Source: Cohaesibacter haloalkalitolerans
GTDB taxonomy: Bacteria > Pseudomonadota > Alphaproteobacteria > Rhizobiales > Cohaesibacteraceae
DNA length: 64,000 nucleotides
NCBI RefSeq assembly: GCF_003574655.1
Contig: NZ_QNUM01000002.1
Coordinates: 1 to 64,000 of the forward strand
Direction: 5' to 3'
Translations under genes and position numbers: made by a program
Part shown: positions 1 through 7,791 of the stretch, one piece after another
Position numbering within the stretch: position 1 is the first letter of the stretch
Layout of the letters: the number at the start of each line of letters is the position of its first letter
Notes under the pieces: model-generated
Told to the model about the DNA's origin: nothing
Databases searched by the model: none
The model's input: only the letters and a program-made list of their open reading frames with translations

Positions 1-1
1 G

Positions 2-217
2 CTCTATGAACGCACCAGCGTGATCATAACGACAAACTTGAGCTTCAGTGAATGGGCTCAGGTTTTTGGAGACGCGAAAATGACAACCGCATTGCTTGAT
101 CGTCTTACCCATCGATGCCACATCCTCAAAACAGACAACGACAGCTATCGGTTCAAGGCAAGCTCAAAACAGGCACAGAAAACACGAAAGGAAACGAAAA
201 CATTGACCACCGCATAA
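2..217 (+). CDS. istB: IstB-like ATP-binding protein, C-terminal part
   Basis: This is the last ~71 codons of IstB, the AAA+ helper ATPase that works with the IstA transposase in IS21-family transposition. The frame is open from base 2. It contains the family stretch TTNLSFSEW followed by [19 protein letters not shown], typical of the sensor region near the IstB C-terminus. An internal GTG at 20 could be mistaken for a start, but the family motif continues upstream of it, so the gene is cut by the window edge. The tail ends normally with a stop 23 bp before the terminal repeats. Whether the element is still active cannot be judged from this fragment. Confidence 0.85.
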   Translation, partial: LYERTSVIITTNLSFSEWAQVFGDAKMTTALLDRLTHRCHILKTDNDSYRFKASSKQAQKTRKETKTLTTA

Positions 218-239
218 TCGCAGGTACATAACGGAACGG

Positions 240-290
240 TGGGTCAATTCTCGGTGAAAGTACCGGGTCAGTTCTCAGTGACATTCAACA
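240..290. repeat. IS21-type terminal repeats
   Basis: Two imperfect copies of a GGGTCARTTCTCRGTGA-type unit start at about 241 and 264 and are followed by the terminal CATTCAACA. Multiple short terminal repeats of this type, ending in CA, mark IS21-family ends and bind the transposase. The last base of the element is placed at about 290. The 4-8 bp target duplication cannot be checked because the left end is absent. Confidence 0.65.
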
Positions 291-1309
291 TCTTAAGAAA
301 TTTCAACCAAACTGTTTCGATTCCCCAAAAGACACATTCAAAGCAAAAGCGGTACCGAATACACCCATTATTGATACAAGCGAAAGAAAATTTCATCAAT
401 TCTCGTCAGATCGAAGAGGAGGGTTACCTAAAACCCTATAAACAGCTTCTGGTAGACATCACAACCTCCAGAGCCTGCCTTGATAGATCCTTAGCGTTCG
501 CTTCGGTGTTGTTTCGAGCGTTTAAAGAAGCGGGCCATAATGTCTCTATCGCATCAAAAGACAGCGGCTTTCGTCGCCCGGATATCGATGAGCGTGAAAG
601 CCATGGTACCCGCGGTTATAATCGTTACGGCAAATGGTCGCCTCTGCGTCCGACGGTAGTCGATGTTCAAGGCATGGTGCTTGGCATCTCTATTGTCGAA
701 ACATCAGAGGATACTCTTCTGCACTATGTTGAAGGGAAATATCTTAGAGAAGCCGCCTTTCGCAAACTGAAGCTTCCGAAATTCATGCTCGAGAGGTCTT
801 GGACCACCTCTAAAGATTTACCTACCGGCCGTCTGCGCCTCGTCATTTATGAAACATATGCAGGCGTGAGTTGGCAGAAGGTGTGGCAGGATACAACTAG
901 TTCGAAGCTAGACACCATTATTCCTTCAATTGTTGAGCAAATAGAGAAGAGCATAATCACCCTCACGCAAGAAAGAGAGAAGGCTGACCGCGAAGCAGAA
1001 GCAAGGCGACGTGAGTGGGAGGAACGATGGGAAAAATCCCGACGTGAAGACGACAGACGCGCTGTAGAAAAATCAATCGTAGACAGCGATATTGATCTTC
1101 AAAAGATTATCGAAAGTTGGGCGAGAGTGCAGCAAATTGAGCAGTTCTTTAAACAACTTGAACAGAAGGCATCGTCGCTTCCAGAAGACCAGGAAAACAG
1201 GGTCAGAGAGCGTGTGAAACTCGCTCGTGAGGTTCTTGGCACACAGGATCCGCTCGATTATTTCCTTAGCTGGAAAACACCCGAGGAAAGGTACAAGCCT
1301 AAATACTGA
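291..1309 (+). pseudogene. Headless conserved hypothetical protein, 5' end lost to the IS21 insertion
   Basis: The open frame runs from the IS end to a stop at 1307-1309, leaving about 339 residues. The remaining protein has a globular part (roughly codons 40-230) and a charged, predicted coiled-coil stretch rich in E, R and K (about 230-290), and ends with the WKTPEERY-type tail. I recognise it as the C-terminal body of a widespread hypothetical family whose full-length members begin with an HTH-like domain (VSDVALAKICRRHGIPVP-type); that recognition is from memory. The N-terminal domain is missing here. The GTG at 239 would only give a chimera reading through the IS terminal repeats. The gene is therefore probably broken, unless the fusion is expressed. 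Codon use is more AT-rich than in the core genes to the right. Confidence 0.65.
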
Positions 1310-1728
1310 CCTACAGGCAGTGCAGCCAAGGCGTCGGGTTTATCTTTGTGAAAGCAGAAGAAGACAGTGAGGTTCCCCGGTTTATTCAGTTTAGTGATCA
1401 CCGCATCGCTCCGGCAGACGCCGACCATTATCATCTCTACTGGGGGAATGATCGAGCAGAATTGCTGAAGGAAGTTACCAACTGGCCAACCTAATATCCA
1501 ACTTCCCTGGCAGGAGATAAAATCGTCAAGGAAATGCTGGCGTACTAATCAGACGCCGAGAGAGACTGCAGGCTCGCTTCCCGAGCTTGCGGCTCTCGCG
1601 CATACCTTTTTCCACACAAAATCGACTACGCACTGGTGTGGCTCTTTTGCACGAAATACCTCTGGTGAGTTTTTGGTGAGTTTTTTGTTTTTCACCCAAA
1701 GGGGAAAGACCTAACCTATTGAAAAGGT
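1310..1728. other. 419-bp accessory stretch between the broken gene and the tRNA
   Basis: No complete gene is visible. An open stretch at 1321-1494 (+) encodes about 57 residues including FIFVKAEEDSEVPRF and ends in a stop. It lacks a convincing start and ribosome site and looks like the tail of a lost gene. The final part, 1660-1728, is AT-rich and runs up to the CCA end of the tRNA gene, the position where tRNA-targeting integrases leave an attachment site. No second copy of the tRNA 3' end was found in the window. Confidence 0.4.
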
Positions 1729-1805
1729 TGGTCGGAGTGAGAGGATTCGAACCTCCGGCCCCTGCCTCCCGAAGGCAGTGCTCTACCAGGCTGAGCTACA
1801 CTCCG
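1729..1805 (-). tRNA. tRNA-Pro (anticodon CGG)
   Basis: Read on the minus strand, the 77-nt cloverleaf has a CGGAGTG acceptor stem paired with CACTCCG, a D-arm GCTCAGCCTGGTAGAGC, an anticodon stem CTGCC/GGCAG around the loop TTCGGGA (anticodon CGG, proline), and a T-arm with GGTTCGAATCC. The 3' CCA is encoded at 1729-1731. The gene reads CCG codons, which are frequent in this GC-rich genome. Confidence 0.93.
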
Positions 1806-2089
1806 TTGGTGGCGGTAGGATTATGACAAAGGAATGAAATAATCAAGCGCGTCATGGCCTGATGATGCAGATTTAGAGCAGATCTTCACCGACTTTTGTG
1901 CAATCGACAGCTTGTCCACAAAGCGGAGCGGATTGCTTCCCCATTTGGCTGCCATGGTCGAGAAAAATGGGTTGCTGGAAAAGGCGAGGATAGCGGATTT
2001 GGAGACAACAGTTTCGAGGGCTGCGGAGTGGCTCCGATTCCCTTGCGCTAAAGAAGGTTTTCTCTCCCCTTCAGGATTGATCGCTGGGG

Positions 2090-2179
2090 TTATTTCTTGA
2101 AACGCTCAACCACCTTGTAAAGCGCATGAGCCATCAAGAAAGTGATGAGAATGACGATTAGCCCGTAAACGACAGTCAT
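2090..2179 (-). CDS. Small single-pass membrane protein, 29 aa
   Basis: A 29-codon frame starts at an ATG (2177-2179) with a strong GGGAGG ribosome-binding site about 7 nt upstream. It begins MTVVYGLIVILITFLMA, one hydrophobic helix of about 16 residues, and ends with a short basic tail (residues 20-29, ending ERFKK). This is the composition of small inner-membrane modulators such as KdpF or CydX-type peptides, but no partner operon lies next to it. It is too short for most gene callers. The next minus-strand gene upstream is the 5'-nucleotidase, separated by a terminator, so the peptide probably has its own promoter. Function unknown. Confidence 0.6.
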   Translation of the reverse strand: MTVVYGLIVILITFLMAHALYKVVERFKK

Positions 2180-2297
2180 GGCACGCCTCCCGCATAAGAT
2201 TGGAACAGTTTTTATTATCTCAACTCCTGGCACCTGCGACAAGTCGACTTGCGTCGGGTCCGGAAACGAACGGACTGAAGCTCGCATCAGACGTCAT

Positions 2298-2336
2298 GAA
2301 AAAGGCTCGGCAGGGAATCTCCCACCGAGCCTTTTC
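2298..2336 (-). terminator. Intrinsic terminator of the 5'-nucleotidase gene
   Basis: An 11-bp inverted repeat (AAAAGGCTCGG and its complement) encloses a 14-nt loop. On the minus strand it is followed by a T-run, and it lies 30 bp after the 5'-nucleotidase stop. Confidence 0.8.
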
Positions 2337-2365
2337 AGTTTCAAATCCTGAGCAGGATAAATGGC

Positions 2366-3976
2366 TTATTCGACTTCGGTGATGTTGCCCGGCAGAGCGA
2401 CCGTGAAGTCCGGATGCTCGGAGATATAGCTTGCCACCACGTCTTCAAGGTTCGGGCCGTAGTCATAGGCATTCTGGCCGTTGGTCTTGAAGACCTTGTA
2501 GCCATCACCACCGGAGCGCATGTAGTTGTTGGAGACAACGCCGTAGACGGCTTCCTTGTCGATTGGCGCCCATGCGCCGTCTTTCATGACCTCGACAGAG
2601 ACAACGCGTTCACCGGCAGGCTTGGCGCGCGACCAGCTGTATTTGAGGCCAGCGACCTGTGGGAAGCGGCCTGCGCCTTCTTCAACCTGCGAGAGGCCAT
2701 TCTCCAGAGCGGCGATGACGTCAGCGCCGGTCAGCTGGAAGGTGGCAACCGTGTTCTGGAATGGCAGAACGGTTAGCACGTCACCCATGGTGACCTCACC
2801 GCCCTTGATGGAGGCGCGCAGACCACCGCCGTTCTGGATGGCGATCGAGATGCCCTGATCCTTGACGCGTTCCAGCATGGCGTCCGAAACGAGTACGCCC
2901 ATGGCACATTCCTTCTGGCGGCAAGTTTCGCGCGAGCCGTCAACGTCAGCCCCGAGAGAACCAATCACCTTGGCCTTGAGCTCAGCGATTGGAGCACCCA
3001 GCTCCTTGATACGTGCCAGCACGGTAGCGTCCGGCGTGACCGAAGCGTCCAGAAGGATCGGATCGCCCTTGGCGGAAATGACATTGCCGGCATCATCAAA
3101 GGTAACCTTCAGATCACCAAGATATTTGGTGTAGGCATAGGCGGTCACGATTGGCACATCCTTGCCATCCGGATTTTTCACCAGGGTCGGATAAGGGCCA
3201 GTGGCCTTCTCGTCGGTGTTGGACAGCAGGGTGTGGGAGTGACCACCGACGATGACGTCGATCCCGGCAACCTTGGCAGCCAGATCCATGTCCTTGGTGA
3301 TGCCTTCATGGGTGAGCGCAATGATCTTGTTGACGCCCTGCTCGGTCAGTTCCTGAACCGCCTGCTTGAGGTAGTCCTCGGAAGAGGTAAAGATCACTTT
3401 TTCGCCCGGAGACGAGGTCTCGGCGGTATCAACGGCCAGAGTGGAAATGATGCCGATCTTCTCGCCACCGACTTCCTTGATGACGTAAGGCTTGATCTTG
3501 CCCTTGAGCACAGGCTCGCTGGACACATCGATGTTGCCGGAGATGATCGGGAAGTTCACCTTGCCGATGAAATCGGAAAGGCCTTTCGGGCCGTCATCGA
3601 ATTCATGGTTGCCGACAGCCATCACATCATAGCCAATGGCGTTGGCGAATTCGGCAGCAGCTTCGCCCTTGTAGGTGGAATAGAACAGCGAGCCCTGGAA
3701 TTCGTCGCCAGCATGCAGCAGCAGGGAGTTGGCGCCATCCTTGGCGAACTCTGCACGGAGCTTCTCTACTTCGCTCTTGACGCGGGCAACACCGCCAAAG
3801 CACTTGCCTTCTTCTTCGCCCTTGGCATCGCAGGTGTTATCATACTTGCTGATCGACTCGATGCGGGAATGAACATCGTTAAGATGAAGAATGTTGAGGG
3901 TGTAGTCTGCATGCGCAGCGCCGCCAAGGCCAGCGGTCATGGCAAGGGCAGCAACACCGGTGAGTAGATTTTTCAT
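2366..3976 (-). CDS. Periplasmic 5'-nucleotidase / UDP-sugar hydrolase family (UshA-like), Sec-exported
   Basis: 536-residue bifunctional metallophosphatase/5'-nucleotidase. Such enzymes hydrolyse extracellular nucleotides to nucleosides and phosphate in the periplasm. A Sec signal peptide (residues 1-23, cleavage after AHA) is followed by the calcineurin-like domain with metal-binding motifs LHLNDVH, GDEFQGS, GNHEFDDG and GGHSHTLL, then the C-terminal substrate domain (about 330-520) with NGGGLRASI and RSGGDGY. Length and domain order match the family. The start is supported by a GGAGG site about 10 nt upstream. The gene is monocistronic, with its own terminator. A second member of the family with a Tat signal lies at 30328-32349. 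Substrate preference cannot be read from sequence. Confidence 0.93.
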   Translation of the reverse strand: MKNLLTGVAALAMTAGLGGAAHADYTLNILHLNDVHSRIESISKYDNTCDAKGEEEGKCFGGVARVKSEVEKLRAEFAKDGANSLLLHAGDEFQGSLFYSTYKGEAAAEFANAIGYDVMAVGNHEFDDGPKGLSDFIGKVNFPIISGNIDVSSEPVLKGKIKPYVIKEVGGEKIGIISTLAVDTAETSSPGEKVIFTSSEDYLKQAVQELTEQGVNKIIALTHEGITKDMDLAAKVAGIDVIVGGHSHTLLSNTDEKATGPYPTLVKNPDGKDVPIVTAYAYTKYLGDLKVTFDDAGNVISAKGDPILLDASVTPDATVLARIKELGAPIAELKAKVIGSLGADVDGSRETCRQKECAMGVLVSDAMLERVKDQGISIAIQNGGGLRASIKGGEVTMGDVLTVLPFQNTVATFQLTGADVIAALENGLSQVEEGAGRFPQVAGLKYSWSRAKPAGERVVSVEVMKDGAWAPIDKEAVYGVVSNNYMRSGGDGYKVFKTNGQNAYDYGPNLEDVVASYISEHPDFTVALPGNITEVE

Positions 3977-4169
3977 ATGAGAGAAACCTCCAAAACATGA
4001 TTGATCTCCCCGAACTGATCTCGTCCCACTTCAGTATCGAAATCCTGATCCATTCCTGTCCGTGAATTAGTGTGAGCCATGACAGAAATGGTGGCTTGCT
4101 TCCGGGGAGCTTTTCCGTGGGCCTTTCTCCGGCAAACCGGGGCCCTCCAAATCGCAGGCAACATTAACC

Positions 4170-4207
4170 AGCCACGGCAACTGTTTCATGACAGGTTTGC
4201 CGTGGCT
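4170..4207. repeat. Long inverted repeat (hairpin) without a U-tract, in a 436-bp gene-free stretch
   Basis: AGCCACGGCAA at 4170-4180 pairs with its complement at 4197-4207, and inside it CTGT (4181-4184) pairs with ACAG (4191-4194) around the loop TTCATG. This gives about 15 bp of stem with a two-base bulge. No T-run follows on either strand, so it is not an ordinary terminator. It lies about 195 bp upstream of the 5'-nucleotidase start. The rest of 3977-4353 holds no gene that I can support. Confidence 0.6.
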
Positions 4208-4353
4208 AGAGTGGAAAGCAGGATCCCCACAAATATGTCGAAATATCCGGACAGGCCTTGGATATCCTGACGAGAATTTGCCCCGCCAGCGGGCAAACGC
4301 GCAAATTTCACTCACACTTTAGGCGAATTGGAGGTCACGGTTGCGTGATTGAC

Positions 4354-4387
4354 AAAAAACCCGATGAGGCTCTTCCCACCGGGTTTT
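4354..4387 (-). terminator. Intrinsic terminator of the NADP oxidoreductase gene
   Basis: AAAACCCG (4356-4363) pairs with CGGGTTTT (4380-4387). On the minus strand the stem is followed by six T residues, 25 bp after the oxidoreductase stop. Confidence 0.75.
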
Positions 4388-4412
4388 GCAGACTATTGCC
4401 GTGCTTCAAGGA

Positions 4413-5453
4413 TCAGAGATCGTGCTCGCCGACCTTGATGACCATCTTGCCGAAGTTCCGGCCTTCGAGCAGATCAAGGAAGGCGGCGGGGGCATTTTCG
4501 AGACCTTCCACCAGATGCTCGCGATATTTGATCCGGCCTTCCTTGATCCATCGGGTCATGTCGGCGGCGAACTCGGGATAGAGATGGCCAAAGTCCTGGA
4601 AGACAATAAACCCGCGCACGGTAACCCGGCTCTTGAGGAAGCTTGCCATCAGGGCACCGGACATATCCGGCCCTTCAGGCAACTCGGTGCTGTTGTATTG
4701 GGCGATGACGCCGCAAAGCGGAATGCGAGCACCGGAATTGAGGAGCGGCACGACGGCCTTGAACACATCGCCACCGACATTTTCGAAATAGACGTCAATG
4801 CCATCGGGACAGGCTGTCGCCAGCTGCTCCGCAAAATCAGGCGCGTTGCGGTCGATGCAGGCGTCAAAGCCCAGCTCGTTGACTGCGTAATCGCATTTGT
4901 CCTTGCCACCGGCGATGCCAACAGCGCGGGCACCCTTGATCTTTGCGATCTGGCCGACGTTGGCTCCCACACCTCCGGTCGCCGCAGCAACAACCACGGT
5001 TTCGCCCGGCTTCGGAGCACCGATCTGCAACAGGCCGGTATAGGCCGTCATGCCAGGCATCCCCAACGCACCCAAGGCCCATGACGGGGCTTCGGGGGTC
5101 TTGCCCATGTTGGTCACCATGGTGCCATCGGACAGGGCATAGTCTTGCCAGCCGTTAAAGGAGAGCACCCAGTCGCCTTCGGTAAAGCCTTGCAGATTGG
5201 ATTTGACCACCCGCGCTACAGTGCCGCCGACCATCGGGTCGCCGATCTCCACCGGCTGGGCGTAGGACTTGGCCGCACTCATGCGCCCGCGCATGTAGGG
5301 ATCGAGGGACAGATAAACCGTGCGCAGCAGCATCTGGCCATCGGCCGGTTCGGGGATGCTGGTTTCCACCAGCTTCAGGGTGTTTTCGTCCGGGGCCCCG
5401 ACAGGGCGTTCATTGAGAAGGAACTGGCGGTTGGCCGTTGCAGTCTGTGTCAT
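4413..5453 (-). CDS. NADP-dependent oxidoreductase, zinc-free MDR family (CurA / prostaglandin reductase type)
   Basis: 346 residues, the normal length for the leukotriene B4 12-hydroxydehydrogenase/CurA branch of medium-chain reductases, which reduce the C=C bond of alpha,beta-unsaturated carbonyls with NADPH. Visible motifs: an N-terminal catalytic-domain signature ending SLDPYMRGRM (about residues 47-58); the Rossmann loop AATGGVGANVGQ (about 155-166); and ENVGGDVF. No zinc ligands are present. The start has an AAGGAAG site. The gene is controlled in all likelihood by the TetR protein encoded just upstream, because both genes carry the same palindrome in their leader. It is probably a detoxification enzyme induced by a reactive enone or quinone; the natural substrate is unknown. 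Confidence 0.9.
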   Translation of the reverse strand: MTQTATANRQFLLNERPVGAPDENTLKLVETSIPEPADGQMLLRTVYLSLDPYMRGRMSAAKSYAQPVEIGDPMVGGTVARVVKSNLQGFTEGDWVLSFNGWQDYALSDGTMVTNMGKTPEAPSWALGALGMPGMTAYTGLLQIGAPKPGETVVVAAATGGVGANVGQIAKIKGARAVGIAGGKDKCDYAVNELGFDACIDRNAPDFAEQLATACPDGIDVYFENVGGDVFKAVVPLLNSGARIPLCGVIAQYNSTELPEGPDMSGALMASFLKSRVTVRGFIVFQDFGHLYPEFAADMTRWIKEGRIKYREHLVEGLENAPAAFLDLLEGRNFGKMVIKVGEHDL

Positions 5454-5534
5454 GTCAGGCTTCTTCCTTGATGTGGGTTAGCCGCTTGGCTGCCCCCGAT
5501 ACTGGGCGGCTCCGGGCATAAGATGAGTAAATAT

Positions 5535-5549
5535 TAGACCGGTCGTCTA
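5535..5549. promoter_or_regulatory. TetR-type operator upstream of the oxidoreductase gene
   Basis: TAGAC-N5-GTCTA, an interrupted palindrome 82 bp upstream of the oxidoreductase start. The same half-sites with the same spacing recur at 6242-6256 in front of the TetR gene, and the match extends to TTAGACC-N3-CGTCTAG in both copies. Confidence 0.7.
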
Positions 5550-5629
5550 GTTTTTTGATGAGAAGTGTTTCTTCCCTATTTGCGGGCCTTGCTCAGTTGT
5601 CTTTTCCAGAGAGAACGGGGATTCAGGCG

Positions 5630-6220
5630 TCAGCCCGCAGGCAAAAGGGCCTCGCTGTTGGTGCGGGCCTGTATCAACGGGCTGGAGGAGTGCTGCACCT
5701 TGGCCAGAAGGCTGGCACCAAGCCACATCTGATAGAGCAATGCCGCCGTCATTTCGGCATTGATCTCGCTGGCCAATGAACCATCGGCTTTGCCCTTCAG
5801 GATCTGTCGGCTCAGACGATCCGTGACACCCGAAACACCGGTTGCTAGAATGTTGCGCATATTCTCAGACAAATCAGAAACTTCCGCGCCGAGCTTGACG
5901 ATCAGGCAGGTGCTCTTGTGGTCAGCAGGGCACTGGCTGACTACCCATTGATCCCAGTAGTCCATCAACTGCTCGCGGCTGGAGCGTCCCTCTTTCGAGA
6001 ACAGCTCATCGAGCCTGCGGTGATAGTAGCCGACATATTGCTCAAGCAACTCGCAAGCGAACTCTTCTTTCGAAGAGAAATAGTGATAGAAGGACCCTTT
6101 GGGGACGTCGGCTTCGCGCAGCAACAGCCCAAGGCCCAACGCGCTGAATCCCAACTCGGCCATCAGCTCTCGCCCTACAGAGAGGATATGCTCGCGCGTC
6201 TTTTCCGTTTTCTTGTTCAT
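5630..6220 (-). CDS. TetR/AcrR-family transcriptional repressor
   Basis: 196 residues. The N-terminal HTH (about residues 5-52) has the TetR pattern TREHILSVGRELMAELGF followed by DVPKGSFYHYFSSKEEFA, and the remaining ~140 residues form the ligand-binding domain. The sequence is close to the branch that regulates reductases answering electrophiles. The gene precedes the oxidoreductase on the same strand with a 176-bp gap, and both carry the TAGAC-N5-GTCTA palindrome, so autoregulation and control of the reductase by this protein are the simplest reading. The ligand is unknown, but a substrate of the reductase is likely. Confidence 0.9.
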   Translation of the reverse strand: MNKKTEKTREHILSVGRELMAELGFSALGLGLLLREADVPKGSFYHYFSSKEEFACELLEQYVGYYHRRLDELFSKEGRSSREQLMDYWDQWVVSQCPADHKSTCLIVKLGAEVSDLSENMRNILATGVSGVTDRLSRQILKGKADGSLASEINAEMTAALLYQMWLGASLLAKVQHSSSPLIQARTNSEALLPAG

Positions 6221-6241
6221 GTCGGTGCATATAGGTAAAAT

Positions 6242-6256
6242 TAGACCAATCGTCTA
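6242..6256. promoter_or_regulatory. TetR-type operator upstream of the tetR gene
   Basis: Second copy of TAGAC-N5-GTCTA, 22 bp upstream of the tetR start codon, where a bound repressor would block transcription start or elongation. It supports autoregulation. Confidence 0.7.
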
Positions 6257-6325
6257 GTCGCTTATTGCCAATTTTTGGATTTTACCCGATTAGCAACCGG
6301 CCCGCATCCTTCCGGCAAGGCGCTT

Positions 6326-6748
6326 TCAGACCTCAGGCAGTGCCTCAACATAGTACCAGCGGCCGGATTTCTTGCGAAAAAGGCTGAGCTCCCGATGGGT
6401 ATTGAGACTCCCGCCAGCCAGATAGCGCGCCTCGAACAGCACCGTCCCCTGCCGGTCCCCCACTTCCCCCATTTCCGTGGCCAGAATCTTGAGCCCGGCC
6501 CAATGGTTCTCGGCAGCCCATTTGGCCGTGGCGAAATGATCAAATCCCGGTTGGTATTTCGGCCAGAGCGTCTCCTTCAGATAGTCGATTTCCTGAAGGG
6601 CAAAAGCGGAGTAACGCGAGCGCATCAGCGCTTCGGCCCTCTGAGGCAAGGCATCGCCCTGATGATAGGGAGCGCAGCAGTCGGCGTAGGCCTTGCTGCT
6701 GCCACAGGGGCAAGGCTTGTTGTCGGCAGGATTGTTTGGTGTGACCAT
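6326..6748 (-). CDS. YchJ family protein (SEC-C motif)
   Basis: 140 residues, close to the usual ~150 of the YchJ/UPF0225 family. The N-terminal SEC-C zinc motif CPCGSSKAYADCC (about residues 13-25) is followed by the conserved YHQG...A..LMRSRYSAFA and an NTF2-like fold ending in WYYVEAL. The cellular role of YchJ is not established; the SEC-C knuckle suggests a zinc-stabilised binding module. Start is supported by a GGGGAG site. It is divergent from the small membrane protein gene at 6888 and shows no operon link to tetR. Confidence 0.88.
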   Translation of the reverse strand: MVTPNNPADNKPCPCGSSKAYADCCAPYHQGDALPQRAEALMRSRYSAFALQEIDYLKETLWPKYQPGFDHFATAKWAAENHWAGLKILATEMGEVGDRQGTVLFEARYLAGGSLNTHRELSLFRKKSGRWYYVEALPEV

Positions 6749-6887
6749 GATGCTCCCCTCGCTTTGCGGACGCGCGTTTCGGATTAGTCGTATTTATGAA
6801 AGCTTTCTGCGCATAGGCAATAGCCTTGCGGCGGCAAACTTGTTAAAGCAGAACAATTCATCCAAGCTGACAGTCAGAGGAGCCTGC

Positions 6888-7157
6888 ATGTCCAATTTAC
6901 CGAGCCTGATCCAAATCGGCAGCTACGAGATGGTCGTGGTCCAGGTGTTGTTTCTGGCGGGCGTGATCGGCGCGATCACAGCCAAGGCCAAGGGACGCTC
7001 CGGCTTTGTCTGGTTTGTGCTGAGCGTGGTCAGCTGCGGGGCCGGGATTCTGGTGGTGCTGTTCATGCCTGCAAAGAAAGCCTCTGCCCACGGCAAGGCT
7101 GACGGCTCTGATGGTTCCAGTGGTTCTGACGGCACATCTGAATCCCATTCCAAATAA
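6888..7157 (+). CDS. Small membrane protein, 89 aa
   Basis: Start chosen at the ATG of MSNLPSLIQIG because AGAGGAG lies 7 nt upstream; an upstream in-frame start at 6693 would overlap the YchJ promoter and coding region. Two hydrophobic segments (about residues 14-31 and 39-59) flank a basic loop TAKAKGRS. The C-terminal ~25 residues are Ser/Gly/Asp-rich low complexity and probably disordered. No family recognised. Confidence 0.7.
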   Translation: MSNLPSLIQIGSYEMVVVQVLFLAGVIGAITAKAKGRSGFVWFVLSVVSCGAGILVVLFMPAKKASAHGKADGSDGSSGSDGTSESHSK

Positions 7158-7261
7158 GGCTGGATCGGCGTCAGACAGACTGACTGACAGCCTTCAGCCA
7201 CCGATCGTGCAGATCACGACAAACGCATTTCTGGAAAACAGGTATTCGGAGGCCCGGCGTC

Positions 7262-7498
7262 TCAGTCGACGTCGAGAGGCTCGGTGCCAACCGGTTGGCC
7301 TTCTGCGGAAAGGCGAATCTTCTCGACCTTTTCCTCGGCCTTGCGCAGCAGTGCATCGCAGTGGCGCTTCAGCGCTTCGCCTCGTTCGTATTCCTCGATG
7401 GACTTTTCCAGAGCGACATCCCCGCGTTCCAGACGCTGAACGATCTGTTCCAGTTCGGCAAGGGCTGCTTCAAAGGTGAGCTCGGACAGGTCGGACAT
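7262..7498 (-). CDS. xseB: Exodeoxyribonuclease VII small subunit
   Basis: 78 residues in the XseB size range. The family signature [18 protein letters not shown] (about residues 7-24), then SIEEYERG and L...AEEKVEKI, is complete. XseB binds the long helix of XseA to form exonuclease VII, which degrades single-stranded DNA to oligonucleotides. xseA is not in this window. The ATG at 7498 is chosen over longer in-frame options because the signature starts immediately after it. In many Rhizobiales xseB sits beside an HDAC-like gene, dxs and tlyA. Here the HDAC-like gene is upstream but a lipoprotein gene lies between, and dxs and tlyA are about 45-53 kb away. The 293 bp between xseB and the lipoprotein gene holds no supported gene. 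Confidence 0.92.
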   Translation of the reverse strand: MSDLSELTFEAALAELEQIVQRLERGDVALEKSIEEYERGEALKRHCDALLRKAEEKVEKIRLSAEGQPVGTEPLDVD

Positions 7499-7791
7499 GG
7501 CGAATTGATTTCCTCTGGCATGGCTTGGAATCGGGTGAACGAAGCGACTGTCGAGTCGCTCATTTCCTTTACCATGGAAATGTCCTCGTGCAAAAGCCCC
7601 GTCGCCAAGCCCTGCGATCTTGCTCCCCCCAGACAGGGGAAAGAGCAAGACAAGATACAGAGCGACTTAGGCATGGACTCGGACATGGGCATAGGCATGT
7701 ACATCCGCATGAAGCGCGGACAAAATCCAACACCTTCGCCACCTTGAAAGCGCAGTCTCCCGGCCCTCACATCCGGCAGCAGGTCCAGTCG

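Larger units (their letters stand above)
1..290 (+). mobile_element. IS21-family insertion sequence, right end (partial)
   Basis: The window opens inside an IS21-type element. It contains the 3' part of the IstB helper ATPase gene and then a right terminal region with two related ~20-bp repeats that end in CA near position 290, as is typical of this family. The transposase gene istA and the left end lie outside the window. The element has interrupted the gene that follows, because the reading frame after the boundary is a headless member of a known long protein family. Confidence 0.8.

Noticed and set aside
1912-2100. 62-codon plus-strand frame between the tRNA and the 29-aa peptide gene
   Set aside because: TTG start, no ribosome site, no resemblance to a family.
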